NCBI RefSeq assembly: GCF_014202315.1 | Contig: NZ_JACHGN010000006.1 | Coordinates: forward strand, 248,001 to 312,000 | DNA length: 64,000 nt | Direction: 5' to 3' | DNA from: Thermocatellispora tengchongensis | GTDB taxonomy: Bacteria; Actinomycetota; Actinomycetes; Streptosporangiales; Streptosporangiaceae | Part shown: in pieces, positions 41,482 through 50,230 of the stretch | Layout of the letters: each line of letters starts with the position of its first letter | Numbering within the stretch: the stretch's first letter is position 1 | The notes under the pieces: generated by a model | Told to the model about the DNA's origin: nothing | The model's database searches: none | Seen by the model: the letters and a program-made list of their open reading frames with translations, nothing else | Made by a program: the position numbers and the translations under genes

Positions 41482-42858
41482 TCAGGCGGTGCGGCCGACG
41501 TCGGGGCGCAGGTGGCGGTTGATGTCCAGCCGGTACAGGCTCTTGGGGCGGCCCCGTTTGCCGGGCTGGGCGAGGCCCGCCGGGAACGCGAGCCCGCTGT
41601 CGCGCAGGAACCGGATGATGCGCCGGCCGCTGGGGGCGCTCACCCGCAGCGCCTGCCCGATCTCCTCGGCGCTGGCCGCAGCGCCGTCCAGGCGGCGCTC
41701 CAGGTCGGCGAGGCGGGAGAGCGTGGCCACGCCCAGCCCCACGCGCTTGGCCAGCTCCCGCAGCCCGCCGTCGTCGGTGCGGTCGTCGGCCTTGTACGTG
41801 TAGCGCAGCGGGGTGCCGGACGCCCCCATCGGCCCGATGACCAGGCCGTCCTCGCTCATCAGGTAGCCCGCGTCGCCCCCCTCGGCCATCGCCCTGCGCA
41901 CCGCCATCTCGGCGTGCCGCACCGAGTCCCTGGCCGACTCGCCGAGCCCGAAGCCCACGGCCATGCGCGCGCCGAGCCGGGTCCGGGCCTCCTCGACCAG
42001 CGGGACCGTCGTCCACGACTTGGTGATCTCCTCAAGCAGCCCTTTGTGCGCGAAGACCAGCACCGACAGGTCGCCCCGGGCCTCCACCCAGGCTTCGGCG
42101 AACTCGGGCGCGTCGAAGAACATCCGCAGCGTGTTGACCCGCCCGACCTCGGCCTCGTACAGGCCGGGCTCGTCCAGCAGGCGGTAGATCGCGGTGGCGA
42201 AGCGCAGGTTGGAGTGCCGGGCCGAGACCGCGCGCAGCACCACCTCGTTCATGGCCGAGCGGATCGAGGCCACCACGGGCACCGACCGCAGCACCGGGAT
42301 GTCCAGGCTCTCCAGCAGCCGCGCGTAGACCCGGCTGCGGCCGGTCACGGCGTAGTGGGTCCGGTGGCGCCGCCGCGCCTGCAGATGGAACCGGACGATC
42401 TCCTCGACGTCCTGGCCCGGGTCGTACGGCAGCACCTGGAGCGCCCGGATCGGGAGGCCGAGCTCCCGCGCGAGCTCCTCCACGACCTGCTCGTCGAAGG
42501 TGTCCACGCTCGCCGGGGCCGGCGGGAGCCCCTGCTCCCGGGCGCGCAGCAGGGCCAGGGCCAGATCGATGGGGCCCTGACGGGCCACCGCGACCGGTAC
42601 GCCCTCGGGCAGCAGGTCGCGGCACCGGTCCAGCGGCATCGGGCCGGCGAAGAACAGCGCGTCGGCGTCCTGCAGCGTCTCGCGCACCGCCGGACGTATC
42701 CCGCCCTCGTCCTCGTAGCGCACCCACTGGGCGTCCACGCCCTCCAGGTGGGCCAGCGCCGCCTCGAACACGCTCTCGCTGGTCACGGGGACGACGATGC
42801 CGAGCCGGATTCTGGTCAGCGATCCGGGCTGCTGGGGGATGGGCTGCTTGTCAGGCAC
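41482..42858 (-). CDS. Unusual transcriptional regulator: PrpR-like sensor, degenerate GGDEF-like domain, C-terminal winged helix
   Basis: 458 aa from the GTG at 42858. The frame is open to a GTG at 42885, but those nine codons coincide with operator site B and lack an RBS. Residues about 15-200 look like a sensor domain (RIRLGIVVPVTSESVFEAAL; FHLQARRRHRTHYAVTGRSR). Residues about 245-350 resemble a catalytically dead GGDEF/cyclase fold (ARMAVGFGLGESARDSVRHAEMAVRRA). The end holds an HTH (SAEEIGQALRVSAPSGRRII, KRGRPKSLYRLD). Probably the regulator of the locus through sites A, B and C. Confidence 0.75.
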   Translation of the reverse strand: MPDKQPIPQQPGSLTRIRLGIVVPVTSESVFEAALAHLEGVDAQWVRYEDEGGIRPAVRETLQDADALFFAGPMPLDRCRDLLPEGVPVAVARQGPIDLALALLRAREQGLPPAPASVDTFDEQVVEELARELGLPIRALQVLPYDPGQDVEEIVRFHLQARRRHRTHYAVTGRSRVYARLLESLDIPVLRSVPVVASIRSAMNEVVLRAVSARHSNLRFATAIYRLLDEPGLYEAEVGRVNTLRMFFDAPEFAEAWVEARGDLSVLVFAHKGLLEEITKSWTTVPLVEEARTRLGARMAVGFGLGESARDSVRHAEMAVRRAMAEGGDAGYLMSEDGLVIGPMGASGTPLRYTYKADDRTDDGGLRELAKRVGLGVATLSRLADLERRLDGAAASAEEIGQALRVSAPSGRRIIRFLRDSGLAFPAGLAQPGKRGRPKSLYRLDINRHLRPDVGRTA

Positions 42859-42859
42859 G

Positions 42860-42878
42860 TTAACAAAATAGTTCGTAA
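42860..42878. promoter_or_regulatory. Shared 19-bp operator-like site B (regulator promoter)
   Basis: TTAAC-AAAATAGTT-CGTAA, immediately upstream of the GTG start of the regulator. Matches site C at 15 of 19 positions. A TATTTT -10-like hexamer inside it would give a leaderless transcript starting at the GTG, so binding should be autoregulatory. Confidence 0.6.
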
Positions 42879-43063
42879 GCCGCACCGGACGGGGCGGATC
42901 GGAGGTCTCCGCCGCCCCCGTCCTGGATCGGACCGCTGGATACAGGGGGTTTCGGGTGCCCTGAAACCCGTTCGTAACCGGTGCGGAATCCGGCCGCGAC
43001 CGGCCTGACGCCGCCGCTCCTGGCTCTCGTCGTCCCCGTCATGCCATCCTCCCCTTGCGTTCT

Positions 43064-43082
43064 TTACGTAAATAGATCGTAA
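43064..43082. promoter_or_regulatory. Shared 19-bp operator-like site C (creatininase-family gene)
   Basis: TTACG-TAAATAGAT-CGTAA, the most symmetric of the three sites, overlapping a TTGCGT-N17-CGTAAT promoter-like sequence 55 bp upstream of the creatininase-family start. Confidence 0.65.
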
Positions 43083-43136
43083 TATGGGTGGGCCGGTCGG
43101 CCCCTCCCCGCCTCCGTCTCGCCAAGGGAGCCAGCA

Positions 43137-43940
43137 TTGCGGTCACACGTCCTGGGCGACCTCACCAGCGCCGAGCTCACCGGGCTGCCGCCGGGCGCCA
43201 CCCTGGTCATCCCGGTGGGCGCCACCGAGCAGCACGGACCCCGGCTCCCGGTGCGCACCGACGCCGTCGTCAGCGAGCAGGTGGCCCTGCGCGCCGCCGC
43301 CGAGGCCGGGCCGGGCGTGCTCGTCGCCCCCGTGCTCGCCTACGGTTCCTCCCACCACCACCTGCCGTACCCGGGCACCCTGTCGCTGCGCGGGCGTACG
43401 CTGCTCGCGGTGCTCGCCGACCTGATCGACAGCGCCGCGCGCACCGGCTTCCACAGGATCGTCGTCTTCAACGGGCACGGCGGCAACGACGACCTGATCC
43501 GCCAGGCCGCCCGTGACGCCGTGCTGGACCACGAGATCACGGTCGCCGCGGCCTCGTACTGGACCCTGGGCGGGGAACGGCTGGCCGAGCTGGCCCGCGC
43601 CGCCGGCATCCACCACGTCCCCGGCCACGCCGGGGCGTTCGAGGCCGCGCTGCTGCTGGGCCTCGGCATCGAGCCCGTCGGCTCGCCCCCCTGGCCTCAG
43701 TCGCCCCAGGGGCCTCAGTCGCCCCACTCGCCCGGCTCGTCCGGCTCGTCCGCGCCGCCTGCCGATCCGCCGCCCCCGGTCGAGCGTGCCTTCGTGGCCG
43801 AACACGGCTGGGTCGCCCGCATCGACGGCACCACTGACCCCGTCGCCCCGGCCACCCCCGAAGCCGGGCGGCGGCTGCTCGACCACCTCGTCCACGAGTT
43901 CGCCGCCTTCCTCACCGCCTTCTCCGCCCGCCCCGCCTGA
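43137..43940 (+). CDS. Creatininase-family (creatinine amidohydrolase-fold) hydrolase
   Basis: 267 aa from a TTG at 43137, with AGGGAG seven nt upstream. Metal-site residues are intact: GATEQHGPRLPVRTDA (Glu, His, Asp) near 28-43, SSHHH near 71-75 and VFNGHGGNDD near 109-118. Members act on creatinine, formamides or keto-inositol-type sugars, so with this locus a sugar ring-opening hydrolase is plausible. Residues about 180-216 are a Pro/Ser-rich insertion made by DNA repeats of CCTCAGTCGCCCCA. Its promoter carries site C, tying it to the importer operon. Confidence 0.87.
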   Translation: MRSHVLGDLTSAELTGLPPGATLVIPVGATEQHGPRLPVRTDAVVSEQVALRAAAEAGPGVLVAPVLAYGSSHHHLPYPGTLSLRGRTLLAVLADLIDSAARTGFHRIVVFNGHGGNDDLIRQAARDAVLDHEITVAAASYWTLGGERLAELARAAGIHHVPGHAGAFEAALLLGLGIEPVGSPPWPQSPQGPQSPHSPGSSGSSAPPADPPPPVERAFVAEHGWVARIDGTTDPVAPATPEAGRRLLDHLVHEFAAFLTAFSARPA

Positions 43941-43995
43941 CCTCCCCTCGGTCACGCCGCGCTCCTGGCCGCGGGTCCGTGGACCGCGTTGCGCC

Positions 43996-46614
43996 TCACT
44001 CGGCGTTGCCGATGAGGACGAACGGGGCCCAGTGGTAGATCGAGGGCCACCGCTCGCGGGTCTCCAGCATCGCCGCGCGCAGGGCCTCGGCCTTCGTCCC
44101 GGTGGGCAGGTGCCGGTAGAAGGCGGTGATCAGGTGGGCGGTGGAGTGGTCCGGCACCCGCCACAGGCTGGCCAGCACGGTCGCGGCTCCGGCGTAGAGG
44201 AAGCCGCGTACCAGGCCCACCGTGTCGTCGCCCGGATGGTCGCGGCTGACGCCGGTCTCGCAGCCGCTCAGGGCGACCAGGCGGGCCGTGACGGACCCCA
44301 GCGCGGCCACCTCACGCGAGGTCAGGACGCCGTCGGCGGCCACCAGGCCGGAGCTCATGGGGTCGTCGGCGACGAACCTGGCGTGTCCGGCGAAGTGCAC
44401 GATCCCGGTACGCCGCAGCGCGCCGGTGAGGGCGTCGCGGGTGACCTCGCCGCGCAGGACCGGGCGGGCGGCCAGGAAGCCGGCGATCCGCTTCGCCTCG
44501 GCACGGGCGAACGGGAGGTCGCCGCCCGGGTCGCCGAACACGGCCGCCCCCTGGCCGTCCGCCGTCCTGCGCAGGGTCTCGCGCAGGACGGACGCGCTGG
44601 GCGCGTAGCCGACGGGGTGACGCTCGACGAGCGGGCGCCCCTCGATGTCGAGCGCGTGGAGGGGGAGGTAGTGCAGCAGCCCGTGCGGGATGAGGGTCAC
44701 CGGCTCGCCGGGCTCGGCCCACCGGGCGATCGGGGCGACGAGGGGGTCGAGCGCGTGCCACCGGGCGGGGTCGAGGTCGCCTACCCGTCCGGTGGCGCCG
44801 AAGCCGGCCGTGGCGATGCCGCGTAAGACCGCGCGTGTGAGCGGCACGGAGACGGCCATGGCCGGACGGTCGCGGCGCACCCCGATCAGCACGACCTGGT
44901 CCTCGGCGGTGAAGTACTCCACCAGCAGGCCCGGCGTCAGCTCACGCGCCTCGCCGAAGGCGATCGGGCGGGCGTCGTCGCCGGCGAAGTGGTCGAGCAT
45001 CGCGCGCGCCTTGCCGCGTTCGGCGTAGTCGAACGCGGTCGCCGGGTCGCCCTGCGCGACCTGGATGACCACCATGCGCTCGTACGCCTCGACCCGGCTG
45101 TCGTGCCCGAGGAACGTCAGCCGGTCGGTCTCCGCGGCCAGACCGGCACGGCCGCTCTCGGTCAGCGCGATGGCCCGGTCCAGATGGGCGATGGCGGCCT
45201 GCGGATCGTCCCGTTCCGCGGCCCTGCCCGCGTAGGTGTGCGTGATGCGCTGCGCGGCCTCGCCGCCGCGCCGGGTGGCCCACTCCACGGCCGCCTCGAA
45301 GGCCCGGCGGGCCGCGGGGAGGTCGTGCTCGTCCTGGCTCGCCAGGCCGTCCATGAACATCAGGGTCACGTAGAAGGGGCTGCCGGGGTCGATCCGGTCG
45401 CGCACCCCGTCCAGAATCCGCCGTGCCCGGGCGCGATCCCCCTGGGTCCACACGGCGTACGCCAGGCGGACGGTCAGCATGACCCGCAGGCGCCCGCCGT
45501 CGGCCTCCCCGGCGGAGCCGTCGTGCGTGAGGGTCCGCACCCGGCCGTCGCCGAGCAGGGCCAGCGCCTCCTCGCAGAGTGCGGCGGCCTCGCCGGGCCG
45601 GCCGAGCCGGATGAGGGCCGCCGCCGCGTCCTGCAACCGCATGGCCATCCTGGCCTGGTCGCGGTGGCGGCCGGCGACCTCGTACGACTCCAGGTAGAGG
45701 GCGAGCATCTCCTCGTGGTCCATCCTGATCTGGCCCGCCACGGCCGCCTTCGCCGACAGCAGATCGGCGTGCAGGATGTCCGGCTCGCCCGCTTCGAGCG
45801 CGGCGTCGATCACGGCCAGAGCGGTGTCGAGGTCACCGAGGTCCATCCGCGCCTGGGCCTCCGTCAGCGCCACGACCCGGCTCATGCGCGCGGCGTAGGG
45901 GCCGGTCTCTCCGGCGAGCGCCGCCCTCGCCCGCCCGAGGTGGTCCAGCGCCTGCTCGTTCCGCCCGCCCATGCGGCTGCTCGTCGCCGCGTTGTGCAGA
46001 TGGACCGCCTCCAGGATCGCCAGACCGCGCCGCCGGCAGATCCGCGCCGCCCACGACCGCAGCGCCACCGAGACGCGCGTGTCGCGCGCGGCCAGGAACC
46101 ACGACCCGGCCTCGTCCAGCGTCCGGGCGCGCCGGGCGCCCGGCAGCAGGAGCGCGAGCAGGACCGCGAGCGTCCCCATGGCCCGCATCACCGGGACGGA
46201 GGCGTTCAGTCCCAGCCGGCGCGTCAGGGTCAGCAGGGGGATGTGCAGGAGGACGACGGCGGCGACCGCGGCCACCGCGGGCGCCGCGAGCGCGAGCTCC
46301 CCGACGACCGCCGCCGCGATCACCACCTCCACCGCCAGCCGCAGCCCGGCCAGCACCCCCACGAGCGCCATGACCCCAGGGCCCCCGGGAAGCTCATCGG
46401 GCAGCGCGAACGCGGCCACGGTGACCGGCACCGCCGTCAGGTACGGCGACACCGACCAGATCCCCCGCTGCTGCCGCCGCAGCACGTGCACCTGCGCGGC
46501 GAGACGCAACGCGAGACCCACCACCACGACCTGCGCCAGGACACCGGGCCCGGCGACGACCCAGACGAGGACTCCAGCCGCCGCCATCAGCAGCGGTGCG
46601 ATCCAGCGCGCCAT
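43996..46614 (-). CDS. Membrane-anchored TPR-CHAT (caspase-like) protein
   Basis: 872 aa. Residues 1-165 contain about five or six transmembrane helices. Residues about 180-530 form helical TPR-like repeats (ALDHLGRARAALAGETGPYA; AALCEEALALLGDG; ARRAFEAAVEWATRRGGEAA). Residues about 560-872 are a CHAT domain with the catalytic dyad intact: H744 in HFAGH and C785 in ALSGCETG. CHAT proteins include proteases of bacterial defence and cell-death systems as well as proteins with unknown targets. A GC-rich single gene, divergent from an 86-aa protein gene with 132 bp between starts. Confidence 0.9.
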   Translation of the reverse strand: MARWIAPLLMAAAGVLVWVVAGPGVLAQVVVVGLALRLAAQVHVLRRQQRGIWSVSPYLTAVPVTVAAFALPDELPGGPGVMALVGVLAGLRLAVEVVIAAAVVGELALAAPAVAAVAAVVLLHIPLLTLTRRLGLNASVPVMRAMGTLAVLLALLLPGARRARTLDEAGSWFLAARDTRVSVALRSWAARICRRRGLAILEAVHLHNAATSSRMGGRNEQALDHLGRARAALAGETGPYAARMSRVVALTEAQARMDLGDLDTALAVIDAALEAGEPDILHADLLSAKAAVAGQIRMDHEEMLALYLESYEVAGRHRDQARMAMRLQDAAAALIRLGRPGEAAALCEEALALLGDGRVRTLTHDGSAGEADGGRLRVMLTVRLAYAVWTQGDRARARRILDGVRDRIDPGSPFYVTLMFMDGLASQDEHDLPAARRAFEAAVEWATRRGGEAAQRITHTYAGRAAERDDPQAAIAHLDRAIALTESGRAGLAAETDRLTFLGHDSRVEAYERMVVIQVAQGDPATAFDYAERGKARAMLDHFAGDDARPIAFGEARELTPGLLVEYFTAEDQVVLIGVRRDRPAMAVSVPLTRAVLRGIATAGFGATGRVGDLDPARWHALDPLVAPIARWAEPGEPVTLIPHGLLHYLPLHALDIEGRPLVERHPVGYAPSASVLRETLRRTADGQGAAVFGDPGGDLPFARAEAKRIAGFLAARPVLRGEVTRDALTGALRRTGIVHFAGHARFVADDPMSSGLVAADGVLTSREVAALGSVTARLVALSGCETGVSRDHPGDDTVGLVRGFLYAGAATVLASLWRVPDHSTAHLITAFYRHLPTGTKAEALRAAMLETRERWPSIYHWAPFVLIGNAE

Positions 46615-46746
46615 GCCTCGGATTCAACCACCCACGCCCCCGGCGCGCGCCGCCCATGCACTACCGGTGAGCGACGCCGGTCGGTGGCGCTCAGAGGGCG
46701 GCGCGGGTGGCATGCTGGAGAGACGGCGATCATGAGGAGTTCAGCG

Positions 46747-47007
46747 ATGTCCCACCCTGTCGGCAGCCTGCCCGAGCCGCGGCGCACCCCTCTCAGTACG
46801 GAGGAGCGGGTCCGGGCCGAGGCGAACTTCGCCCGGTTGGTCGCCCAGGAGCTCACCGCGAACGGGCGGTTCCGGGTGAGCGCGGACACCCCGGAGATGG
46901 TGGAGCTGTTCCAGAGCGTCGCTCGCAGGGCGGGCGACATGCTCCAGCGGCCCGTGGTCAGCTACGCAAACGGCCGGTACATCGTGATCACCTTCGCCCA
47001 CGCGTGA
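46747..47007 (+). CDS. 86-aa protein of unknown function, divergent from the CHAT gene
   Basis: ATG at 46747 with GAGGAG seven nt upstream; an ATG at 46732 is in frame but has no RBS. Sequence is mostly helical (STEERVRAEANFARLVAQEL) followed by MVELFQSVARRAGDMLQRPV and a terminal strand YANGRYIVITFAHA. No signal peptide or cysteines. No family recognised. Divergent arrangement makes a partner, substrate or regulator of the CHAT protein conceivable but unproven. Confidence 0.65.
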   Translation: MSHPVGSLPEPRRTPLSTEERVRAEANFARLVAQELTANGRFRVSADTPEMVELFQSVARRAGDMLQRPVVSYANGRYIVITFAHA

Positions 47008-47241
47008 CGGCCGTCGTCGCCCGGCGGCGCCGGCACGGCCGGCCCCGTTCACGGCGCGCGACGATCCCACGCTCCGCTCGGCGGTGAAGTGGCGCCACAT
47101 CCCTCTTCGGCGTCCTGTACTGAAGGCGCGGTGCGGGCCTGACAGAGCGGCCGTGCATCGGGCACGTCCGCTCGCCGGGAGGCCGGGCGCGAGTGCGACG
47201 GCCATCGGGACCCGTCGCCTGCGGCTCTCGCCGCCGCGGCC

Positions 47242-47284
47242 CCTCCGGGCCCGGGAGCGGAGGGCGGGTTCCCGGGCCCGGAGG
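47242..47284 (-). terminator. Perfect 15-bp hairpin terminator after the beta-helix gene
   Basis: CCTCCGGGCCCGGGA and its exact reverse complement, 13-nt loop, ending 9 bp from the stop codon of the minus-strand operon. Confidence 0.78.
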
Positions 47285-47292
47285 GCGGGCGG

Positions 47293-49365
47293 TCAGGCGA
47301 TGATCTGGTAGCCGAACTGGACCTCCAGGCCGTTGGCCCCGGCGCTGTTGAGCACGCGGAGCTGGAGGCGTCTGGCGGCCGAGACGCCGTCCACGGTGAA
47401 GGACGAGGCCAGGGTGGTGGTCTGCAGGGAGGTGGTGGCGGGCAGGGCCGTGCCGCCGGCGCTCTGGCCGTCGGCGTCGAGCCGGACGTCGCAGGTGCCC
47501 GCGCCCAGCCGCCGGGTGACCTTGACGACGCGCAGGCGCTGCCCGTCGGCGTACAGCAGGTTGGACAGGTCGTGCAGGCCGTCGGCCACGGCGCCGCCGA
47601 GGCGGGCGGTGAGCCAGCCGTCGATCTGCTCCACGCCCTTGTTTCCGGTGAAGCGGGTCAGCCGGCTCTGCGCGCCGGTGACGCGGTAGGCGCCCTCGGT
47701 GTTGCCGCTCAGGTCGTTGCCGGTGACCAGGACGTCGGCGGCCTCGCTGACGATGCCGTAGTCCTGCCGGTTGACGCCGTCGGCCAGGCCGCCGATGGCG
47801 TTGCCGGAGATCACGACGCGGGAGGCGGTGGACCTGATGTTGATCCCGGCCCCGTGCCGGTACGCCTCCCCGCCGCCGGTGTAGGCGTTGTCCAGCTTGG
47901 CGCCGCGCAGGTCGAAGGCCGTCTCGCCGACCACGTCGATCGTCCACTTGGCGTTCAGCCCGGTGGCCCCGCCGACGCCGGACAGGGTGATCCGGTCGCC
48001 GCTCTCCCAGCCGTGGGCGGCGGTGGTGGTGACGCGCACCCCGCCCGAGCCGTTCGCGGCTATGCCGGAGATCTTGCGGGCGAAGGACGCGTGCGCGGTC
48101 CTGCCGTTGTTGCCGATCAGGCACCCGGTCACGGTGACGCGGGTGGAGGCGATGTCGATGCCGTTGCGCCCGGTGCCGCGGATCACGCAGCCGGAGAACG
48201 CGGCGGTGCCGGTGAACTTCTCGCCGATCCTGACGTTGTCGTCCTCGCTGTCGCTGGAGACGTAGGTGTTGGCGAAGGTGACCTGGGCGCCCGCCTCCAG
48301 CAGCACCGGCACGCCGTACCCGTTCTCGAAGCCGCCGCCCTCGAAGTAGACGAACTTGGGGTAGGCCGCCCCGGTGGTGTTGCGCAGCCACAACCCGTGC
48401 CTGCCGAACAGCACGGCGGTGGCGAAGAACTTGATCGACCCGCCCAGGCCGTCGATGACGATGTTGTCGGTGACCTTGTTGCCGCTGCCCGCCGCGATGC
48501 CGCACTGCACGAACTCGACCGGGTCGGCGCGGTTGTCGTCGCCGACGCCGTTGAGCAGGATGACCTGCTGGCCGGTGAAGGTGTTCCAGACGCAGTTCGC
48601 GAACCTGATGGTGTTGCAGCCGCGCAGGATGATCCCGTTGTAGCCGTCGCGGAAGCGGAGGTTGGTGAAGGCGACCATGTAGTTGATGTCGGCCGTCTCC
48701 GGGCCGGCGCGCTCGGTGCGGATCATGGCGCCGCCCTTGAGGTTCACCCCGCGCATCTGCAGGTCGCGGAACCCGCCGCCGCGTACGCCGGTCAGCACGA
48801 ACCCGTCGGCGGTGCCGGTCTCCAGCACGATCTGGGTGCCCATCTCGGCGTTGTCGGAGTGCCCCGCGCCCTCGAACACGATCGGCGCCCGGGTGACCTT
48901 GATCGTCTTGGTGATGCGCACCTTGCCGGGGCCGATCTGGATCGTCCCGCCGGCCGGGAGGGCGTCCACGGCCTTCTGCAGCCGGTCGGAGTCGTCGTCG
49001 GCGCCCGTGCCCCGCCACCCGAACCAGGTCAGGTCCAGCCGGGAGGAGGCGGGGCGCTTCCACCGGCCGGTGGCCCGCCCGGTGACGGCGAAGACCGTGC
49101 CGCCGTCGTCGGGCTCGGTGGCGTCGGCGTCCCAGTACAGCGGGCCGCCGCCGCGTCCGGGCCCGTCGGCGTGGTAGCCGAGCAGGTCCACCTGGTCGCC
49201 GTCGGCCCCGCCCGGGGTCGTGCGCAGCTCGGTCACGCTCTTGATCTCGGTGGCGTCGCGCTTGGCGGTCGCGGCCTGCGCCGGACGCGCCCCCAGGGCC
49301 AGCGCCGCCGCCCCGGTCACGCCTAACACCGACAGCGCCCGCCTGCGATCTTCGTTGGTGCTCAT
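47293..49365 (-). CDS. Tat-exported right-handed beta-helix (pectate-lyase superfamily) protein, tail-spike-like
   Basis: 690 aa from the ATG at 49365. Twin-arginine signal (EDRRRALSVLGVTGAAALAL, cleavage after AQA). Residues about 35-110 resemble head-binding or tail-spike entry domains (LDLTWFGWRGTGADDDSDRLQKAVDALPAGGTI near 110-140 is the usual start of such beta-helices). A parallel beta-helix of repeated V-x-I-x-N strands follows to about 590, interrupted near 430-480 by a tail-fibre-like insert (AAHGWESGDRITLSGVGG). C-terminal beta domain. Probably binds or cleaves an extracellular polysaccharide; catalytic residues not identified. Confidence 0.82.
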   Translation of the reverse strand: MSTNEDRRRALSVLGVTGAAALALGARPAQAATAKRDATEIKSVTELRTTPGGADGDQVDLLGYHADGPGRGGGPLYWDADATEPDDGGTVFAVTGRATGRWKRPASSRLDLTWFGWRGTGADDDSDRLQKAVDALPAGGTIQIGPGKVRITKTIKVTRAPIVFEGAGHSDNAEMGTQIVLETGTADGFVLTGVRGGGFRDLQMRGVNLKGGAMIRTERAGPETADINYMVAFTNLRFRDGYNGIILRGCNTIRFANCVWNTFTGQQVILLNGVGDDNRADPVEFVQCGIAAGSGNKVTDNIVIDGLGGSIKFFATAVLFGRHGLWLRNTTGAAYPKFVYFEGGGFENGYGVPVLLEAGAQVTFANTYVSSDSEDDNVRIGEKFTGTAAFSGCVIRGTGRNGIDIASTRVTVTGCLIGNNGRTAHASFARKISGIAANGSGGVRVTTTAAHGWESGDRITLSGVGGATGLNAKWTIDVVGETAFDLRGAKLDNAYTGGGEAYRHGAGINIRSTASRVVISGNAIGGLADGVNRQDYGIVSEAADVLVTGNDLSGNTEGAYRVTGAQSRLTRFTGNKGVEQIDGWLTARLGGAVADGLHDLSNLLYADGQRLRVVKVTRRLGAGTCDVRLDADGQSAGGTALPATTSLQTTTLASSFTVDGVSAARRLQLRVLNSAGANGLEVQFGYQIIA

Positions 49366-49375
49366 GTGCAACCTT

Positions 49376-50230
49376 TCACCCTTTCACCGCGCCGATGAGG
49401 ATGCCCTTGGCAAAGTGCTTTTGAAGGAACGGGTAGACGAGTGCGATGGGGACCAGGCTGAGCACCAGGATCGCCATCTGCATCGACTGGGCGGGCGGCA
49501 TGAACCCGCCCGCGAGGTCGGCCGCGTCCACGCCGAGTGAGCTGTTGTCCACCACGTACGTGCGCAGCACGAGCTGCAGCGGCCACTTCTCGGTGTCGTT
49601 GATGTAGAGCATGGCGTTGAAGAACGCGTTCCAGTACGCCACGGCGTTGAACAGCCCGACGACCGCGATCACGGCCCTGGACAGCGGCAGCACGATCCGC
49701 AGCAGCACCCGCAGCTCGCCCGCGCCGTCGATGCGGGCCGCGTCGATCAGCTCGCGGGGTATCTCCTGGAAGAACGCCCGCATGATGATGATCTGGAACC
49801 CGCTGGCCAGCCCCGGCAGGATCAGCGACCAGTACGAGTCCAGCAGCCCGAGCTGCTTGATCGTGAGGTACATCGGGATCATGCCGGGCGCGAAGAGCAG
49901 CGTGAACAGCACGGTCAGCAGGATCGGCCGGTGCAGCAGCGAGCCCGGCCGGCTCAGCGAGTAGGCCAGCAGCGTGATGCACACCAGCGACAGCAGCGTG
50001 CCGACCACGGTGATCCCGACCGACACCAGCAGGGCCCGGGTGACCACGCCGCCGGCCAGGATGGCCCGGTAGGCGTCCAGGTTGGGCCGCGACGGCCACA
50101 GCACGTAGCCGCCCGCGGCGGTGACCTGCTGCTGGTCGGCCAGGCTGGTGGAGATCACCGCGAGGAACGGCAGGATCACCACCGCGCAGCACGCGGCGAG
50201 CACCACGCCCTTGAGGCTCCGCACGATCAT
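49376..50230 (-). CDS. lplC: ABC transporter permease (LplC/YtcP-like, CUT1)
   Basis: 284 aa. Six transmembrane helices and the EAA loop FFQEIPRELIDAARIDGAGEL near 153-173. End HFAKGILIGAVKG is typical of the LplC/YtcP branch used with polysaccharide-derived oligosaccharides. Start ATG overlaps the partner permease stop by 4 bp. The beta-helix gene starts 10 bp after its stop. Confidence 0.92.
   Translation of the reverse strand: MIVRSLKGVVLAACCAVVILPFLAVISTSLADQQQVTAAGGYVLWPSRPNLDAYRAILAGGVVTRALLVSVGITVVGTLLSLVCITLLAYSLSRPGSLLHRPILLTVLFTLLFAPGMIPMYLTIKQLGLLDSYWSLILPGLASGFQIIIMRAFFQEIPRELIDAARIDGAGELRVLLRIVLPLSRAVIAVVGLFNAVAYWNAFFNAMLYINDTEKWPLQLVLRTYVVDNSSLGVDAADLAGGFMPPAQSMQMAILVLSLVPIALVYPFLQKHFAKGILIGAVKG

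Noticed and set aside
42859-42885. Nine-codon N-terminal extension of the 458-aa regulator
   Set aside because: These codons coincide with the 19-bp operator-like site B and no RBS precedes the GTG at 42885.
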